Shown: in pieces, positions 1 through 9,306 of the stretch | Position numbering within the stretch: the stretch's first letter is position 1 | How the letters are laid out: every line of letters starts with the position of its first letter | From: DATFDN01 sp963818725 | Lineage (GTDB): Bacteria; Pseudomonadota; Alphaproteobacteria; Acetobacterales; Acetobacteraceae | Assembly: GCA_963818725.1 (NCBI GenBank) | Contig: CAWFTU010000008.1 | Coordinates: 1 to 64,000, forward strand | DNA: 64,000 nt | Direction of reading: 5' to 3' | Translations under genes and position numbers: made by a program | Notes under the pieces: model-generated | Seen by the model: the letters and a program-made list of their open reading frames with translations, nothing else | Told to the model about the DNA's origin: nothing | Databases searched by the model: none

Positions 1-960
1 CGCCGCGCCCGCGCCTCGGCGGCGAGGCAGAGTATCTCGAACAGGACCCGAGGCGGCGTTGAAGGCGGTGATGGCGCCCACATCGAAGGGAGGCGAGACC
101 TCGACTAGGTCGGCGCCGATCACATCGACGCCGCGTAGCGCGCGCAACAGGCGGATCGCGTGCAGCGCGCGGATGCCGCCGGCCTCTGGCGTGCCGGTGC
201 CGGGCGCTTCCGCCGGATCGAGGCTGTCGATGTCGAACGACAGATAGGCCGGTCCCTCGCCCACCACGCGCCGCGCCTCCTCGGCGGCGTGGCGCCAGCC
301 CTTGTCGTCGAACTCGTCCATGTCCAGCACCCGCATCCCGCTGCGCTGGCTGAAGCCCCACATATCTGGATCGTTGGTGGTGCCGCGAACGCCGATCTGG
401 ATGACCCGCTTGGGGTCGAGCACGCCCGCTTCCACCGCGCGGCGGAACGGGGCGCCGTGGTGGAGGCGCGACCCGAGGTAATCGTCGCCGGTGTCGCAAT
501 GCGCGTCGATGTGGATCATCCCGGGCGGCCGCTCGGCACCCAGCGCGCGCAGGATCGGAAAGCTGATTGAGTGATCGCCGCCGACCGACACGGGTGTCAC
601 GCCAGCCGCGACCACGGTGCTATAGAAGGCCGCGATCTCGTCGAGCGCACCGGCGAGTTCGAATGGTTGCTCGATCCAGCAATCGCCGAGGTCGCGCACG
701 CGCGCTTGCTCGAAAGGGGCGATTCCGGTCGCGGCGTTGATCCGGCGCAGCAGCGCCGATTGCTCGCGAACCGCGCGCGGACCATGGCGGGTGCCGGACC
801 GGTTTGTCACGCCGCCATCGAACGGGACTCCGATCAGGCCGATATCCGCCTCGGTAAGATCCTCCGTGTGCGGAGCGCGAAAGAAGGTCGTAATGCCCGT
901 GTAGCGGGGGCGGGCTTGCGGGTCTGCGAGATCAGCATATTCTGTGGGAGCTTTGATCAT
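1..960 (-). CDS. Agmatinase-family ureohydrolase, C-terminus off the window edge, one frameshift
   Basis: Arginase/agmatinase-fold Mn-dependent hydrolase that should release urea from a guanidino substrate such as agmatine or guanidinobutyrate. The substrate cannot be fixed from sequence. Translated from ATG at 960 it shows the family's metal-site motifs in order: GGDHSI, IDAHCD and SFDIDSLDP followed by GTGTPE. The product matches the family to within about 20 residues of the edge. There the frame goes wrong: 'VSPPFDVGAITAFNAAS' is followed by unrelated residues, whereas skipping one G near position 49 gives the expected VLFEILCLAAEA. The C-terminus lies outside the window. It is transcribed away from the phosphoesterase at 1128, and no partner gene is visible. 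The frameshift is probably a sequence error. Confidence 0.85.
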   Translation of the reverse strand, partial: MIKAPTEYADLADPQARPRYTGITTFFRAPHTEDLTEADIGLIGVPFDGGVTNRSGTRHGPRAVREQSALLRRINAATGIAPFEQARVRDLGDCWIEQPFELAGALDEIAAFYSTVVAAGVTPVSVGGDHSISFPILRALGAERPPGMIHIDAHCDTGDDYLGSRLHHGAPFRRAVEAGVLDPKRVIQIGVRGTTNDPDMWGFSQRSGMRVLDMDEFDDKGWRHAAEEARRVVGEGPAYLSFDIDSLDPAEAPGTGTPEAGGIRALHAIRLLRALRGVDVIGADLVEVSPPFDVGAITAFNAASGPVRDTLPRRRGAGAA

Positions 961-1127
961 GAGCAAATCCGGGAGGGTAGGGCTGACGCTACCAGTCTGA
1001 ATACCTGGACCCAAGCCCCCTTCCGTGCTCGTTGAACTCCTATAGCTTCACCGCAGGGACATCACGCTGAAACCTCATTGTCATCCGCCTGTGCAACAGA
1101 ACGCGAGTGGTTGGGTGAGGAATAGAC

Positions 1128-3082
1128 ATGAACTGGAAAACCGCGCGAAAGCGTTTGCTTGCCTGCGCCTCGATCTCGGCTCTCTGTGCCAACAGCCTCG
1201 TGCCGATCGCCATGGCTCAGGAGCCGCCAAGCAGCCAGCCGACAGGAAGCCAAGGCAACGCAACAACGACGCCCATCAAGCACGTAGTCGTGATCGTGGG
1301 CGAGAACCGCAGCTTTGATCACGTGTTCGGCATGTATCAGCCGCGCGCCGGCCAGACAATTTCGAACATCCTGTCGAAGGGGATCGTCAACGCGGATGGC
1401 TCGCCGGGGCCGAATTTCGCGATGGGGGCCCAGAACACGGCCTCTGACACGACGACATACAGCCCCAGTCCGACGATCACTGGCCCCCACAATACGCTCC
1501 CGCCGCCGAGCACGGACGGCGCCCCGCAAACCGCCAGCGACACCAGCCCGCCGCCCTTTGCGACGCTGGCGGCGGCGAAAGCGGCCGACCAGGGCCTCCT
1601 GGGACAGGACTACAACTTGCTGACGACAGGGGCGACGGGGCTGCCGAAAAAGAGCGTCGACACCCGGATCGCGAACGCCAACGCCCTGCCCAACGGGCCG
1701 TATCAACTCACGGGTCCGAACCTCAGCTACGACGACTACGCGGGAAGCCCGGTTCACCGCTTCTACCAGATGTGGCAGCAAGCCGATTGCAATACCAGCT
1801 ACGCCACCTCCAGCAACCCGACCGGCTGTCTCAAGGACCTGTTCCCGTGGGTTGAGGTGACCGTGGGCGCGGGCAGCAACGGCCAGCCCCGGCCTTCCCC
1901 GTTCACCGACCTGACCACCGGCGAGGGTGCCATCTCGATGGGCTTCTACAACGTGCAGACCGGCGACATGCCCTACTTCAAGTCCCTCGCCGACCAGTAC
2001 ACCCTCGCCGACAACTACCACCAGCCGGTCATGGGGGGCACGGGCGCCAATAGCATCATGATCGGGGTGGGCGACGCCCTCTGGGACAGCGACGGCAAGG
2101 GCAACCCCACGACCCCGCCCGCCGGCGAGATCGAAAACCCCGACCCGCAGCCGGGCACCAACAACTGGTACACGCAGGACGGCTACGGCCTGGCGAACGC
2201 CAATCCGCCGGTCGGCGGCAGCTACAGCGAGTGCTCCGATCCCAGCCAGCCCGGCGTCGGGCCGATCCTCAGCTATCTCGCCTCGCTGCCCTACGCGCCG
2301 AACCCGAACTGCGATCCGGGCCACTACTACCGTCTGAACAACTACAATCCCGGCTACTTCGGCTATGGCCAAGTGGACAGCATCAGACCCGTACACCATC
2401 CCGCCCTTGCCCGTTCGTAACATCGGCGACGATATGAATGATCACAACGTCTCGTGGGCGTATTTCGGGGAGGGCTGGTACCAGTATCAGCAGAACCCGC
2501 TCGACAGCTCCAACGTGTACTGCAACATCTGCAACCCGTTCCAGGTACTCGACCTCGATCATGACCAGTCCCGAGGTGCGGGAGGCGCACCTGAAGGACA
2601 CGCAGGACCTCTACGAGGACATCGAGCAGGGTTATCTGCCGGCGGTGTCCTTCGTGAAGCCCGGCGGTCTGAACGACGGCCACCCCGCCTCGTCGAAGTT
2701 CGACATCTTCGAGTCGTTCACGAAGAAGATCATCACCATGCTCCAGGCTCAGCCTAACCTCTGGGCCAGCACCGCTGTCTTCATCACGGTTGACGAGGAG
2801 GGCGGCTACTGGGATTCCGGCTACATCCAGGCGCTCGCTTACTTTGGCGACGGCACGCGCATCCCGCTGATCGTGGTCTCGCCGTATGCGCAGGGAGGGA
2901 GGGTCGTTCATACCTACTACGACCACGTCTCCATCGTTAAGTTCATCGAGAAGAACTGGTCGCTGCCGCCGATCACCAATCGCAGCCGCGACAACCTCCC
3001 CAACCCGGTCGCGGGCACGGATAATCCGTACGTGCCGACGAACAGCCCGGCCCTCGGCGACCTGACCGACATGTTCCAGTAA
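1128..3082 (+). CDS. Secreted phosphoesterase (PF04185, acid phosphatase/phospholipase C-like), two frameshifts
   Basis: Alkaline-phosphatase-superfamily phosphoesterase related to AcpA and non-haemolytic phospholipase C. It hydrolyses phosphate esters outside the cytoplasm. The start ATG at 1128 follows a GAGGA site and begins a signal peptide (KTARKR, hydrophobic core, cleavage after AMA near residue 30). Catalytic N-terminal motif: VVVIVGENRSFDHVFG. C-terminal metal-site region: FITVDEEGG and 'YYDHVSIVKFIE'. The frame breaks twice, near 2366-2388 and at 2545 (an extra G after CAG). With both bases removed the gene reads as about 650 codons and is full length for the family. The insertions resemble those in the gat genes, so the gene is probably functional. 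A hairpin at 3095-3127 separates it from the convergent MFS gene. Confidence 0.85.
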
Positions 3083-3094
3083 CAGCGGTTCTCA

Positions 3095-3127
3095 CCCGGC
3101 CCTCTTCCGCTTGCGGAGGAGGCCGGG
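3095..3127. terminator. GC-rich hairpin between convergent genes
   Basis: Imperfect inverted repeat CCCGGCCCTCTTCCGC / GCGGAGGAGGCCGGG in the 56-nt gap between the phosphoesterase stop and the MFS stop. There is no clear T-tract on either side. It is a candidate bidirectional terminator, judged on position and stem alone. Confidence 0.45.
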
Positions 3128-3138
3128 ATGAAAGCGCG

Positions 3139-4461
3139 CTATGGGGGCCGAGGGGGCCGGAGCGCCCAGACCAGGCCCAGCGCCAGGGGCGGCGCGCTCG
3201 CGGCGAGGAAGGCGCCACGGAACGCCGCCGCGAACGGATGTCCCTCGCGAAGACTCTCGAACAGCAGCATCAGCACGGCGGCGCCCAACACGATGCCCAG
3301 GGTGCGGGTCAGCGTCGCCAGGCCGCCAGCCACGCCCCGGTCGGCCTGCGGCAGAGTGGCGGTGACGCGGTCGAGATAAGCCACTTGGAACAAGCCGAGC
3401 CCGAGCCCCTGGACCAGCATCCCAGCGAGCAGCAGCGGAACCGAGCCCCCATCGAGCCCGATCGCCAGCAGCCCCGCCCCGGCCAGCGTCGCGCCTGCGC
3501 TGAGCGGCCAGGCACGGCCACGCGCGATCACCCGTCCCGCGAACGGCGCCGCGAGCGCGAGCGCGCCGGGAGAGACTGCCAGCACCACGCCCCGTTCAGC
3601 CTGCGACAGGCTCGGCAGCGACGCCAGCGCGAACGGCACCAGCAGCAACACGGCAAATGTCGCCAAGTTGACCAGGATGCTGCCGACATTCAGCAGCGCG
3701 AAATCCGGCCGGCGGAACAACGCGACTTGCACGATCGGCGACGGTGTCCGCTCCTCGCGCCACGCGAAGGCCGCGCCGGCCAGCACCGCAAGTCCGCCCG
3801 CGAGCCCAGCCCATTCCGGCCGGCGGACGCTGCCGAGCGCCAGCAGCACGCCGCACAGCGTGAGCACGAGCAGCACCGCGCCCATCCAATCGAAGCGCGG
3901 GGCCGAGGCAAGGACGCGCGTCTCGCGCGGCAGCCGCACCCCGAGCGCAAAGCCCAGCAAGGCGACCGGCGCGCGGCCCCAGAACACGCTCGACCAGTCG
4001 AAGTGGGTGAGCAGGATGCCGCCGAGTACCGGCCCCAGCGCGCCGGCGACGCCGAAGGCGAGGGTGTAGGCGGCCAGGGCGCGCGGGCGCAGCGCCGCCG
4101 GATAGAGCCCCGTGACCAGCGCCGGGCCGCAGCTCATGACCAAGCCCGCCCCCACGCCTTGCAGCACACGTCCCGCCAGCAGCCAGGGAAAGCTGGGCGC
4201 GGCGGCGCAGATGAGGAAGGCTGTACCGCTCCAGGCTGTGCCGAGCAGAAAAATGCGGCGATGGCCGGCGATGTCGCCGGCTCGCCCGAACACCAGGACC
4301 AAGCTCGCGCTGGCCAGCGTGTAACTGACGACGACCCACTGGATCAGGGGAACGGACAGGCCGAAATGCGCGGCGATACGCGGAAAGTCGATATTGACCG
4401 CCGAATCGAGCGGCACGGTGGCCGTGCCGAGCAGGACGGCGGCAAGGCTCCAGCGATCCAT
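3139..4461 (-). CDS. MFS transporter, DHA2 (EmrB/QacA-like) drug exporter type
   Basis: Inner-membrane proton-coupled exporter of the major facilitator superfamily, 440 residues. The N-terminus 'LLGTATVPLDSAVNIDFPRI' matches the DHA2 helix-1 motif, in which an Asp sits in the membrane. The loop GRAGDIAGHRR is MFS motif A, and 'GVAGALGPVLGGIL' is motif C of the drug:H+ antiporters. Hydrophobic segments run the whole length with no interruption. The substrate is unknown; related proteins export drugs or toxic organics. It is a single gene with no regulator attached, convergent with the phosphoesterase. DHA2 proteins usually have 14 helices; at 440 residues this one may have 12-14. Confidence 0.85.
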   Translation of the reverse strand: MDRWSLAAVLLGTATVPLDSAVNIDFPRIAAHFGLSVPLIQWVVVSYTLASASLVLVFGRAGDIAGHRRIFLLGTAWSGTAFLICAAAPSFPWLLAGRVLQGVGAGLVMSCGPALVTGLYPAALRPRALAAYTLAFGVAGALGPVLGGILLTHFDWSSVFWGRAPVALLGFALGVRLPRETRVLASAPRFDWMGAVLLVLTLCGVLLALGSVRRPEWAGLAGGLAVLAGAAFAWREERTPSPIVQVALFRRPDFALLNVGSILVNLATFAVLLLVPFALASLPSLSQAERGVVLAVSPGALALAAPFAGRVIARGRAWPLSAGATLAGAGLLAIGLDGGSVPLLLAGMLVQGLGLGLFQVAYLDRVTATLPQADRGVAGGLATLTRTLGIVLGAAVLMLLFESLREGHPFAAAFRGAFLAASAPPLALGLVWALRPPRPP

Positions 4462-4523
4462 GCAGCGCGGCCGGCGCGGGCCGGGTTCGGTGTTCCCGGC
4501 TCCGGTCTCCGGCGCCGCGCGGG

Positions 4524-4793
4524 TCAGACCGACTTCTTCAACGTCGGCGACGGCTTGAAGCGCACGGTTTTGCCAGCGCGCACCTTGATCGCCTCGCCCG
4601 TGCGCGGGTTCAGCCCCTTGCGGGCCTTGGTCCTCCGGACGGTGAAGGTACCGAAGCTGGGCAGCGTGAACTTGCCGGACTTCCTCAGCTCCTTGACGAT
4701 CGCATCCATCAGGTGGCCGGCGGCGCGGTTGGCAGCGGCGCCAGTCAGGTCAGCGGAGGATTGAATTACCTGTGCTATGAAAGCCTTGGACAT
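4524..4793 (-). CDS. HU-family DNA-binding protein
   Basis: Nucleoid-associated histone-like protein, 89 residues, the usual HU length. The beta-arm region 'SFGTFTVRRTKARKGLNPRT' contains the conserved GxF and RxGxNPxT signature. The start at 4793 is chosen because GAGGAGA lies seven bases upstream. A longer in-frame ATG at 4943 would add about 50 residues with no HU similarity. The protein acts as a dimer that bends DNA. No operon partner: the ALDH gene lies beyond a large palindromic repeat, and the MFS gene is 62 nt downstream on the same strand. Confidence 0.93.
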   Translation of the reverse strand: MSKAFIAQVIQSSADLTGAAANRAAGHLMDAIVKELRKSGKFTLPSFGTFTVRRTKARKGLNPRTGEAIKVRAGKTVRFKPSPTLKKSV

Positions 4794-4978
4794 AGTGTCT
4801 CCTCGGGTGGAGCGTTGGACAAAGCCATGCTCCGGCGTGGCAGAATCGCGACTCGCTGATTCACCGCGTCGGTGCAACGACTTTATGAAGGGTCGGGGAG
4901 TTGCGCTAGCCTTCTCTCGAACTCGCGCGGGAGTTTCTATCAACGTTGATACAATTACGACACACTATCGTCCTTCTT

Positions 4979-5065
4979 GTCACGCCCGCGAAAAGCGAGC
5001 ATCCAGGCCGACGCAGTGAGTCTCGCGCCGTTTCTCCTGGATTCCGCCTTCGCGGTAATGACCGG
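4979..5065. repeat. Degenerate long palindromic repeat (REP/ERIC-like)
   Basis: The left arm begins gtcacgcccgcgaaaagcg and runs into atccagg. The reverse complement of the right arm begins gtcattaccgcgaaggcgg and runs into aatccagg. The two arms are near-identical inverted copies around a central ~35 nt. This matches the common proteobacterial class of repeats built on 'CCCGCGAAAGCGGG...ATCCAGG'. A shorter relative (ctggattcccgcgttcgg) occurs near 16660. It could fold into a long hairpin at the 3' end of the ALDH transcript. Confidence 0.7.
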
Positions 5066-5095
5066 GATAGGCCGATTAAACGGGAGAAGCTGGCA

Positions 5096-6529
5096 TCAAA
5101 GCCCCGCCTGCGTCACGAACTTCGTGTTGAGATACGCCTCGATCGCCTCCGACCCGCCTTCCGAGCCGTAGCCTGAATCCTTAACGCCGCCGAATGGCAC
5201 CTCGGGCAGGGCAAGCCCGATGTGATTGATCGTCATCATCCCGGCCTCGACCGAGTTGGCGATGGCTGTCGCCGTCCTGGTCGAGCGGGTGAAGGCGTAC
5301 GACGCGAGCCCGAATGGCAGGCGATTTGCCTCCTGCACCACGTCGTCGAAGCCCCGGAACGTCGAAATCACCGCCACCGGGCCAAACGGCTCCTCGTTCA
5401 TGATGCGCGCCTCGCGCGGCACGTTGGTCAGCACCGTCGGCTCGAAGAAATTCCCCTTGTTGCCGATCCGGTTGCCGCCGGTGCGCAGCTCGGCGCCATG
5501 CCTCACCGCGTCGCCGATCAGTGTCTCCATAGCGCTGACCCGGCGCGGGTTGGCCAGCGGACCCATCGTCGTGCCTTGTTCCAGCCCATCGCCCACCTTG
5601 GCTTTCTTGACGTTCGCCACGAACCGGTCGACGAACTGATCAAACACCGGCTCCTGCACCAGGAAGCGCGTGGGCGCGATGCAGACCTGGCCGGCGTTGC
5701 GCAGCTTGCTCGCGGCAAGCAGCCGACTGGCCGCGTCGACATCGGCGTCCTCGAACACGATCGCCGGGGCGTGGCCGCCAAGCTCCATTGTGGACCGTTT
5801 CATGTGCTGGCCCGCGAGCGCGGCGAGCTGCTTGCCGACGGCGGTGGAGCCGGTGAACGAGATCTTCCGGATCACGGGATGCGGGATCAGGTACTCCGAT
5901 ATCTCGGCGGGAACCCCGTAAACCAGGTTGACCGTCCCGGCCGGAACGCCGGCATCGGCGAAGCAGCGGATCAGTTCGGCAGGCGAGGCCGGCGTCTCCT
6001 CGGGCGCCTTGACGATAATCGAGCAGCCGGCGGCGAGCGCCGCGGACAGCTTGCGCACCACCTGGTTGATCGGGAAGTTCCAAGGCGTGAACGCGGCCAC
6101 GGGGCCGACCGGCTCCTTGAGGACGAGCTGATAGACGCCCTCGGCGCGCGCCGGTACGACGCGGCCGTAGGCGCGGCGCGCTTCCTCGGCGAACCAGTCG
6201 ATCACGTCGGCGCCCGCGAGCGTCTCGCCCTTCGCCTCGGCCAGGGGCTTTCCCTGCTCCTGGGTCATCAGCCGGGCGACGTCATCGGCGCGCTCGCGCA
6301 ACAGGTTCGCCGCCTTGCGCATGAGCCGCGCGCGATCATAGGCTGAGACCTTGCGCCAGGCATGGAAACCCCTCTCGGCGGCTTCAAGGGCGCGATCGAG
6401 GTCGCTGCGATCGGCGTGGGCGACGCTGCCGATGGTCTCGCCGGTGGCGGGGTTAGCGACCGGAATGGTCCGGTTGCCAGAGGCCGGCGTCCAGGCGCCG
6501 TCGATGAGCAAGGTAACGTCGGGATACAT
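5096..6529 (-). CDS. gabD: NAD(P)-dependent succinate-semialdehyde dehydrogenase type ALDH
   Basis: Aldehyde dehydrogenase superfamily, 477 residues. It probably oxidises succinate semialdehyde to succinate in 4-aminobutyrate degradation. Features: the substrate-tunnel segment 'FTPWNFPINQVVRK', the catalytic Glu in MELGGHAP, the nucleophile Cys in AGQVCIAP, and the C-terminal 'PFGGVKDSGYGSEGG'. The start at 6529 has AAGGAG nine bases upstream; the upstream in-frame ATG at 6556 lacks a site. The GabD assignment rests on overall similarity to SSADH; other semialdehydes are possible. No GABA aminotransferase is nearby. A polyamine link to the ureohydrolase at 1-960 is conceivable but not supported by operon structure. 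Confidence 0.82.
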   Translation of the reverse strand: MYPDVTLLIDGAWTPASGNRTIPVANPATGETIGSVAHADRSDLDRALEAAERGFHAWRKVSAYDRARLMRKAANLLRERADDVARLMTQEQGKPLAEAKGETLAGADVIDWFAEEARRAYGRVVPARAEGVYQLVLKEPVGPVAAFTPWNFPINQVVRKLSAALAAGCSIIVKAPEETPASPAELIRCFADAGVPAGTVNLVYGVPAEISEYLIPHPVIRKISFTGSTAVGKQLAALAGQHMKRSTMELGGHAPAIVFEDADVDAASRLLAASKLRNAGQVCIAPTRFLVQEPVFDQFVDRFVANVKKAKVGDGLEQGTTMGPLANPRRVSAMETLIGDAVRHGAELRTGGNRIGNKGNFFEPTVLTNVPREARIMNEEPFGPVAVISTFRGFDDVVQEANRLPFGLASYAFTRSTRTATAIANSVEAGMMTINHIGLALPEVPFGGVKDSGYGSEGGSEAIEAYLNTKFVTQAGL

Positions 6530-6595
6530 GCTGGTCTCCTTCTGGGGCTGCTTCATGCCGCAGCCGCGCGCGTGGTATTCCTCGCCCCGGCATTG

Positions 6596-6982
6596 TCAAG
6601 CGCGGGCACTCTGACCCGCTCTGTCCTCCCTGAGCACCTCCGCGATCGCCTCGGTCACGGCGCGCAACATGAACGGCTTGCGCAAGAAGGCGCGATAGTC
6701 GGCGGACGAGGCGGGAAGGGCTGATTCGGGAAGCGAGCTCATCATGACGACAGGGATCGCTTGATAGGCAGGGATGGAGCGCATCACGCGCAGCATCGTC
6801 GGTCCGTCCATGACCGGCATCATGTAATCCAGGAACACCATGTCCGGCGCAATCTCGGCGAGCCGTTGCAGCCCCTGCTCGCCGTTCATCGCCGTCAGCA
6901 CGCGATGGCCCGCGTCGGTCAGCAGCGCCTCCAGCACCTCCGCGATCCCGAACTCGTCCTCGACAATCAAGATCGTGGCCAC
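6596..6982 (-). CDS. Single-domain response regulator (CheY-like REC)
   Basis: Receiver domain only, about 128 residues. It shows the acidic pair in IVEDEF, the phospho-acceptor Asp in 'MVFLDYMMPVMDG', the conserved Ser in MMSS, and the Lys in FLRKPF. There is no output domain, so it presumably signals by protein contact. The GTG start at 6982 is chosen because the KaiC-like gene ends one base upstream (TAG at 6984-6986) and the REC fold begins at VATILIVEDE. The extra 26 codons back to 7060 overlap the KaiC reading frame and have no REC character. Co-transcribed with the KaiC-like ATPase, its most likely partner. Confidence 0.88.
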   Translation of the reverse strand: MATILIVEDEFGIAEVLEALLTDAGHRVLTAMNGEQGLQRLAEIAPDMVFLDYMMPVMDGPTMLRVMRSIPAYQAIPVVMMSSLPESALPASSADYRAFLRKPFMLRAVTEAIAEVLREDRAGQSARA

Positions 6983-6983
6983 G

Positions 6984-8462
6984 CTACCCCTCCCGGACGC
7001 GCTGGCCGAGCGCCTCGGCGAGAAGCGCCTCGGCGCGTTCGGAATCCTTGTCGACGGCAATTCCCCCCATGGTGATCGTGAAGCCGCGCAGCCGGTGCTG
7101 GAAGTCGCTGTCGCGCACCTTCACGACCGAGATCACCCGTTCAAGCCGCGTGCGCAGCTCGACGAAGCGCATCACCACCAGGTTGTCCGAAATGCCGGAC
7201 GCCTCCCGCAGCGCCAGTCCGCCCACGGGCAGTTCACCGGGCCCAAGAAGTTCCGCCTCGTCGGTGAACAAGGTGGTCACGCCGAGCCCGCGAAGTTCGT
7301 TCGACAAGGCGGTCATGAAACGGACAATTCGTTCCGGCTCGACGGCAAGCTTCTCGAGGCCGATGCGGCCGTCGAGGAACAGGCGGCGGACCTTGCGGCG
7401 CAGCACCGCCTCCAACAATCGGTTGCCGACCTCGTCCAGCACCCCTTCCGTCATGGGCTGCCAGATGATCTCGACATGCCCCTCCGCTATACGGTGCTCG
7501 ACTGGCAGGTTCAGATGCTTCGCCTTGGCATGCAGTCGCGCGGGCGTCTCGAAAAAGCCGAAGAACAGGCCGGGCTGCTGCTCACTCGCGCCGCCGAGGA
7601 ACTGCAACCCAGCGGTCGTCTTGCCGCAGCCTGAAGGGCCGACGAGCATGGTCGTGGAGCAATGGAGCAGCCCGCCGCCAAGCATCGCGTCGAACTCGGG
7701 GATGCAGGTGGAGAGCGCGGGACCATCAACCGGGTCTTCCCGCGTCGGCTTGCCCAGCAATGCCTCGATGCGAGGGAATACGGTCAAGCCGGCATCGGTG
7801 ATCCTGACCGAATGCTGACCGCGCAAGAATCCCAGGCCGCGACGCTTCACGATCTCCAGCGTGCGCTCGGCCCGCCGGCCAAAGAGATGCGATGCAAGCT
7901 CCACCACTCCGTCGATCATCGTGTGCTCGGGTGGCGGAGGCCGCACAACGTGGCTGCTCAGCAGGAAGATGGTGCAGTCGGCGAGCGTTGCCTGGGTTTG
8001 CAGGCCATGGATGAACTTCTTCAACTCCAATGCCGACGTGGCGCTCTCCTGCACCGCGACAAATCCATCAAGCACCAGGAGGCTTGCCCCGCACCGCTGG
8101 ATTTCGCGCCGCAGCAACTGGAGCAGTCCTGGCAGACCTTCCTCCTCCAGCGCGCGGAACGCGCTGATGTAGGAGAGGTTGGTCGGGACGATGGATTCGT
8201 CGAAGAATGCCAGCCGGCGGTGGTGCAGAAGCATCCGCGCGTGGGTCTCGGTCAGCAGCGTAACGAAGAAGGCGCGCCCGCCAGCCGCCGCGTGGTTGAA
8301 GCAAAGCTGGTTGCCCAGGATGGTCTTGCCCGATCCAGGCTCCCCTTGGACGAGGTAGATGCCGCCGCGAAGGAACCCACCCTTCAGGATGGTATCGAGC
8401 CCGGCGATGCCGCTTGGCAGCAGGCTCATCTCCTGCTCGCCACCGTTGTGCGTTTCGGTCAT
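6984..8462 (-). CDS. Two-domain KaiC-like RecA-superfamily ATPase
   Basis: 492-residue tandem KaiC/RadA-type ATPase. The first domain has Walker A GEPGSGKT near residue 40 and a Walker B-like 'SLLVLDGFVAV'. The second has Walker A GPSGCGKT near residue 275 and 'RRLFLDGRIGLEKL'. The start at 8462 has GGAGGGG upstream. No kaiA or kaiB is present, so this is the circadian-independent KaiC class often paired with receivers or histidine kinases. Here a stand-alone REC follows with a 1-nt gap, supporting a two-protein switch. I do not see the cyanobacterial autophosphorylation Ser-Thr pair in domain 2, so kinase activity is doubtful. The function is not established. Confidence 0.85.
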   Translation of the reverse strand: MTETHNGGEQEMSLLPSGIAGLDTILKGGFLRGGIYLVQGEPGSGKTILGNQLCFNHAAAGGRAFFVTLLTETHARMLLHHRRLAFFDESIVPTNLSYISAFRALEEEGLPGLLQLLRREIQRCGASLLVLDGFVAVQESATSALELKKFIHGLQTQATLADCTIFLLSSHVVRPPPPEHTMIDGVVELASHLFGRRAERTLEIVKRRGLGFLRGQHSVRITDAGLTVFPRIEALLGKPTREDPVDGPALSTCIPEFDAMLGGGLLHCSTTMLVGPSGCGKTTAGLQFLGGASEQQPGLFFGFFETPARLHAKAKHLNLPVEHRIAEGHVEIIWQPMTEGVLDEVGNRLLEAVLRRKVRRLFLDGRIGLEKLAVEPERIVRFMTALSNELRGLGVTTLFTDEAELLGPGELPVGGLALREASGISDNLVVMRFVELRTRLERVISVVKVRDSDFQHRLRGFTITMGGIAVDKDSERAEALLAEALGQRVREG

Positions 8463-8687
8463 GGCCGCCCCTCCATGAGGAAGGGCGTGGCGGCGAGGCT
8501 TGATCCTTTGCCGACGCCGCTGCCCACCGTCATGGTCGTCCCTCGCCTCACCCAAGCGGTCAAGCAGCCCGCAAACCGATGCCGCCACCGCCCGCTGATA
8601 ACGATTGATCGAGATCGTCCTTTCCCGAGGCACCCTGGATCGTGATCCCGGCGCATCCATATCAGGAGGGTTCGGTGGGAGGGTGAC

Positions 8688-9224
8688 ATGCGGTTCCGGG
8701 TGGTGTCAGTCCTTGCGGCCGGACTTGCCCTTTCCGGCTGCGCGGGCAACCTGGGGGGTGCCTCGATCTTCGGCGAGACAGGCTACCCCGCACAGCCCGA
8801 CACATACGCGTACGGTGCGTATGGCGCGCCGTATGCGGACTACGGGTATGTTCCATCCTATGGCTACGCGCCCGGCTATGAAGCGCCTTATGGTGTCCCG
8901 CCGACCTTCGTCGCGCCTTTCGTTTACGAACAGCCCAGGCGGGACTGGCGCCGCGAGCAGGAGTGGCGTGAGCATGGCGGGGATTGGAACCATGGACAGC
9001 CGCATGTGTGGGCTGGCCCGCCAGGAAGCGGACATCCGGCTTATGCGGCCCAGCCGCATTGGCAGCACGACCAGGAGTGGTCGCATCATGGCGGGGATTG
9101 GAACCATGGACAGCCACATGCGTGGGCTGGCCCGCCAGGAGGTGGACATCCGGTTAATATGGCCCCGCCGCCGGCGCCTCGCGCGGCCCCGCCTCCGGTG
9201 CATGTGCCGAACCTAAAGATGTAG
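8688..9224 (+). CDS. Lipoprotein with internal 'HGGDWNHGQPH' repeats
   Basis: 178-residue exported lipoprotein of unknown function. Lipobox LSGC at residues 15-18 gives a lipidated Cys18. The middle (about residues 35-80) is rich in Tyr, Gly, Ala and Pro (AYGAYGAPYADYGYVPSYGY). The C-terminal third holds two imperfect repeats of about 35 residues around HGGDWNHGQPH, WAGPPG and GHP. The repeat is also visible in DNA (ggcggggattggaaccatgg occurs twice, about 105 bp apart). The composition suggests a flexible envelope or surface protein, and His/Trp/Asp could bind metals, but that is speculation. It is divergent from the KaiC operon. Confidence 0.8.
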   Translation: MRFRVVSVLAAGLALSGCAGNLGGASIFGETGYPAQPDTYAYGAYGAPYADYGYVPSYGYAPGYEAPYGVPPTFVAPFVYEQPRRDWRREQEWREHGGDWNHGQPHVWAGPPGSGHPAYAAQPHWQHDQEWSHHGGDWNHGQPHAWAGPPGGGHPVNMAPPPAPRAAPPPVHVPNLKM

Positions 9225-9306
9225 GCGTTCAGGGACACGTTTGGGGTGAGGACGAACCCTTAAGGCCAGGTCCCTGCCGCGGTTCCGCTCCCATCGTGGA
9301 ACGGGT

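Noticed and set aside
1062..2423. 453-codon open frame on the minus strand opposite the phosphoesterase
   Set aside because: Arg/Val/Gly-rich shadow caused by high third-position GC; the plus strand has a signal peptide and PF04185 motifs.
3238..4764. 508-codon open frame on the plus strand across the MFS and HU genes
   Set aside because: Antisense shadow rich in Arg, Gln and Ala with no family features; the minus-strand genes are clear.
4979..5065. tRNA-like fold
   Set aside because: Long inverted repeat without cloverleaf or anticodon arm; matches a dispersed palindromic repeat instead.
8930..9160. CRISPR-like repeats
   Set aside because: Only two units, in frame within a lipoprotein gene; no array of short repeats and unique spacers exists in the window.
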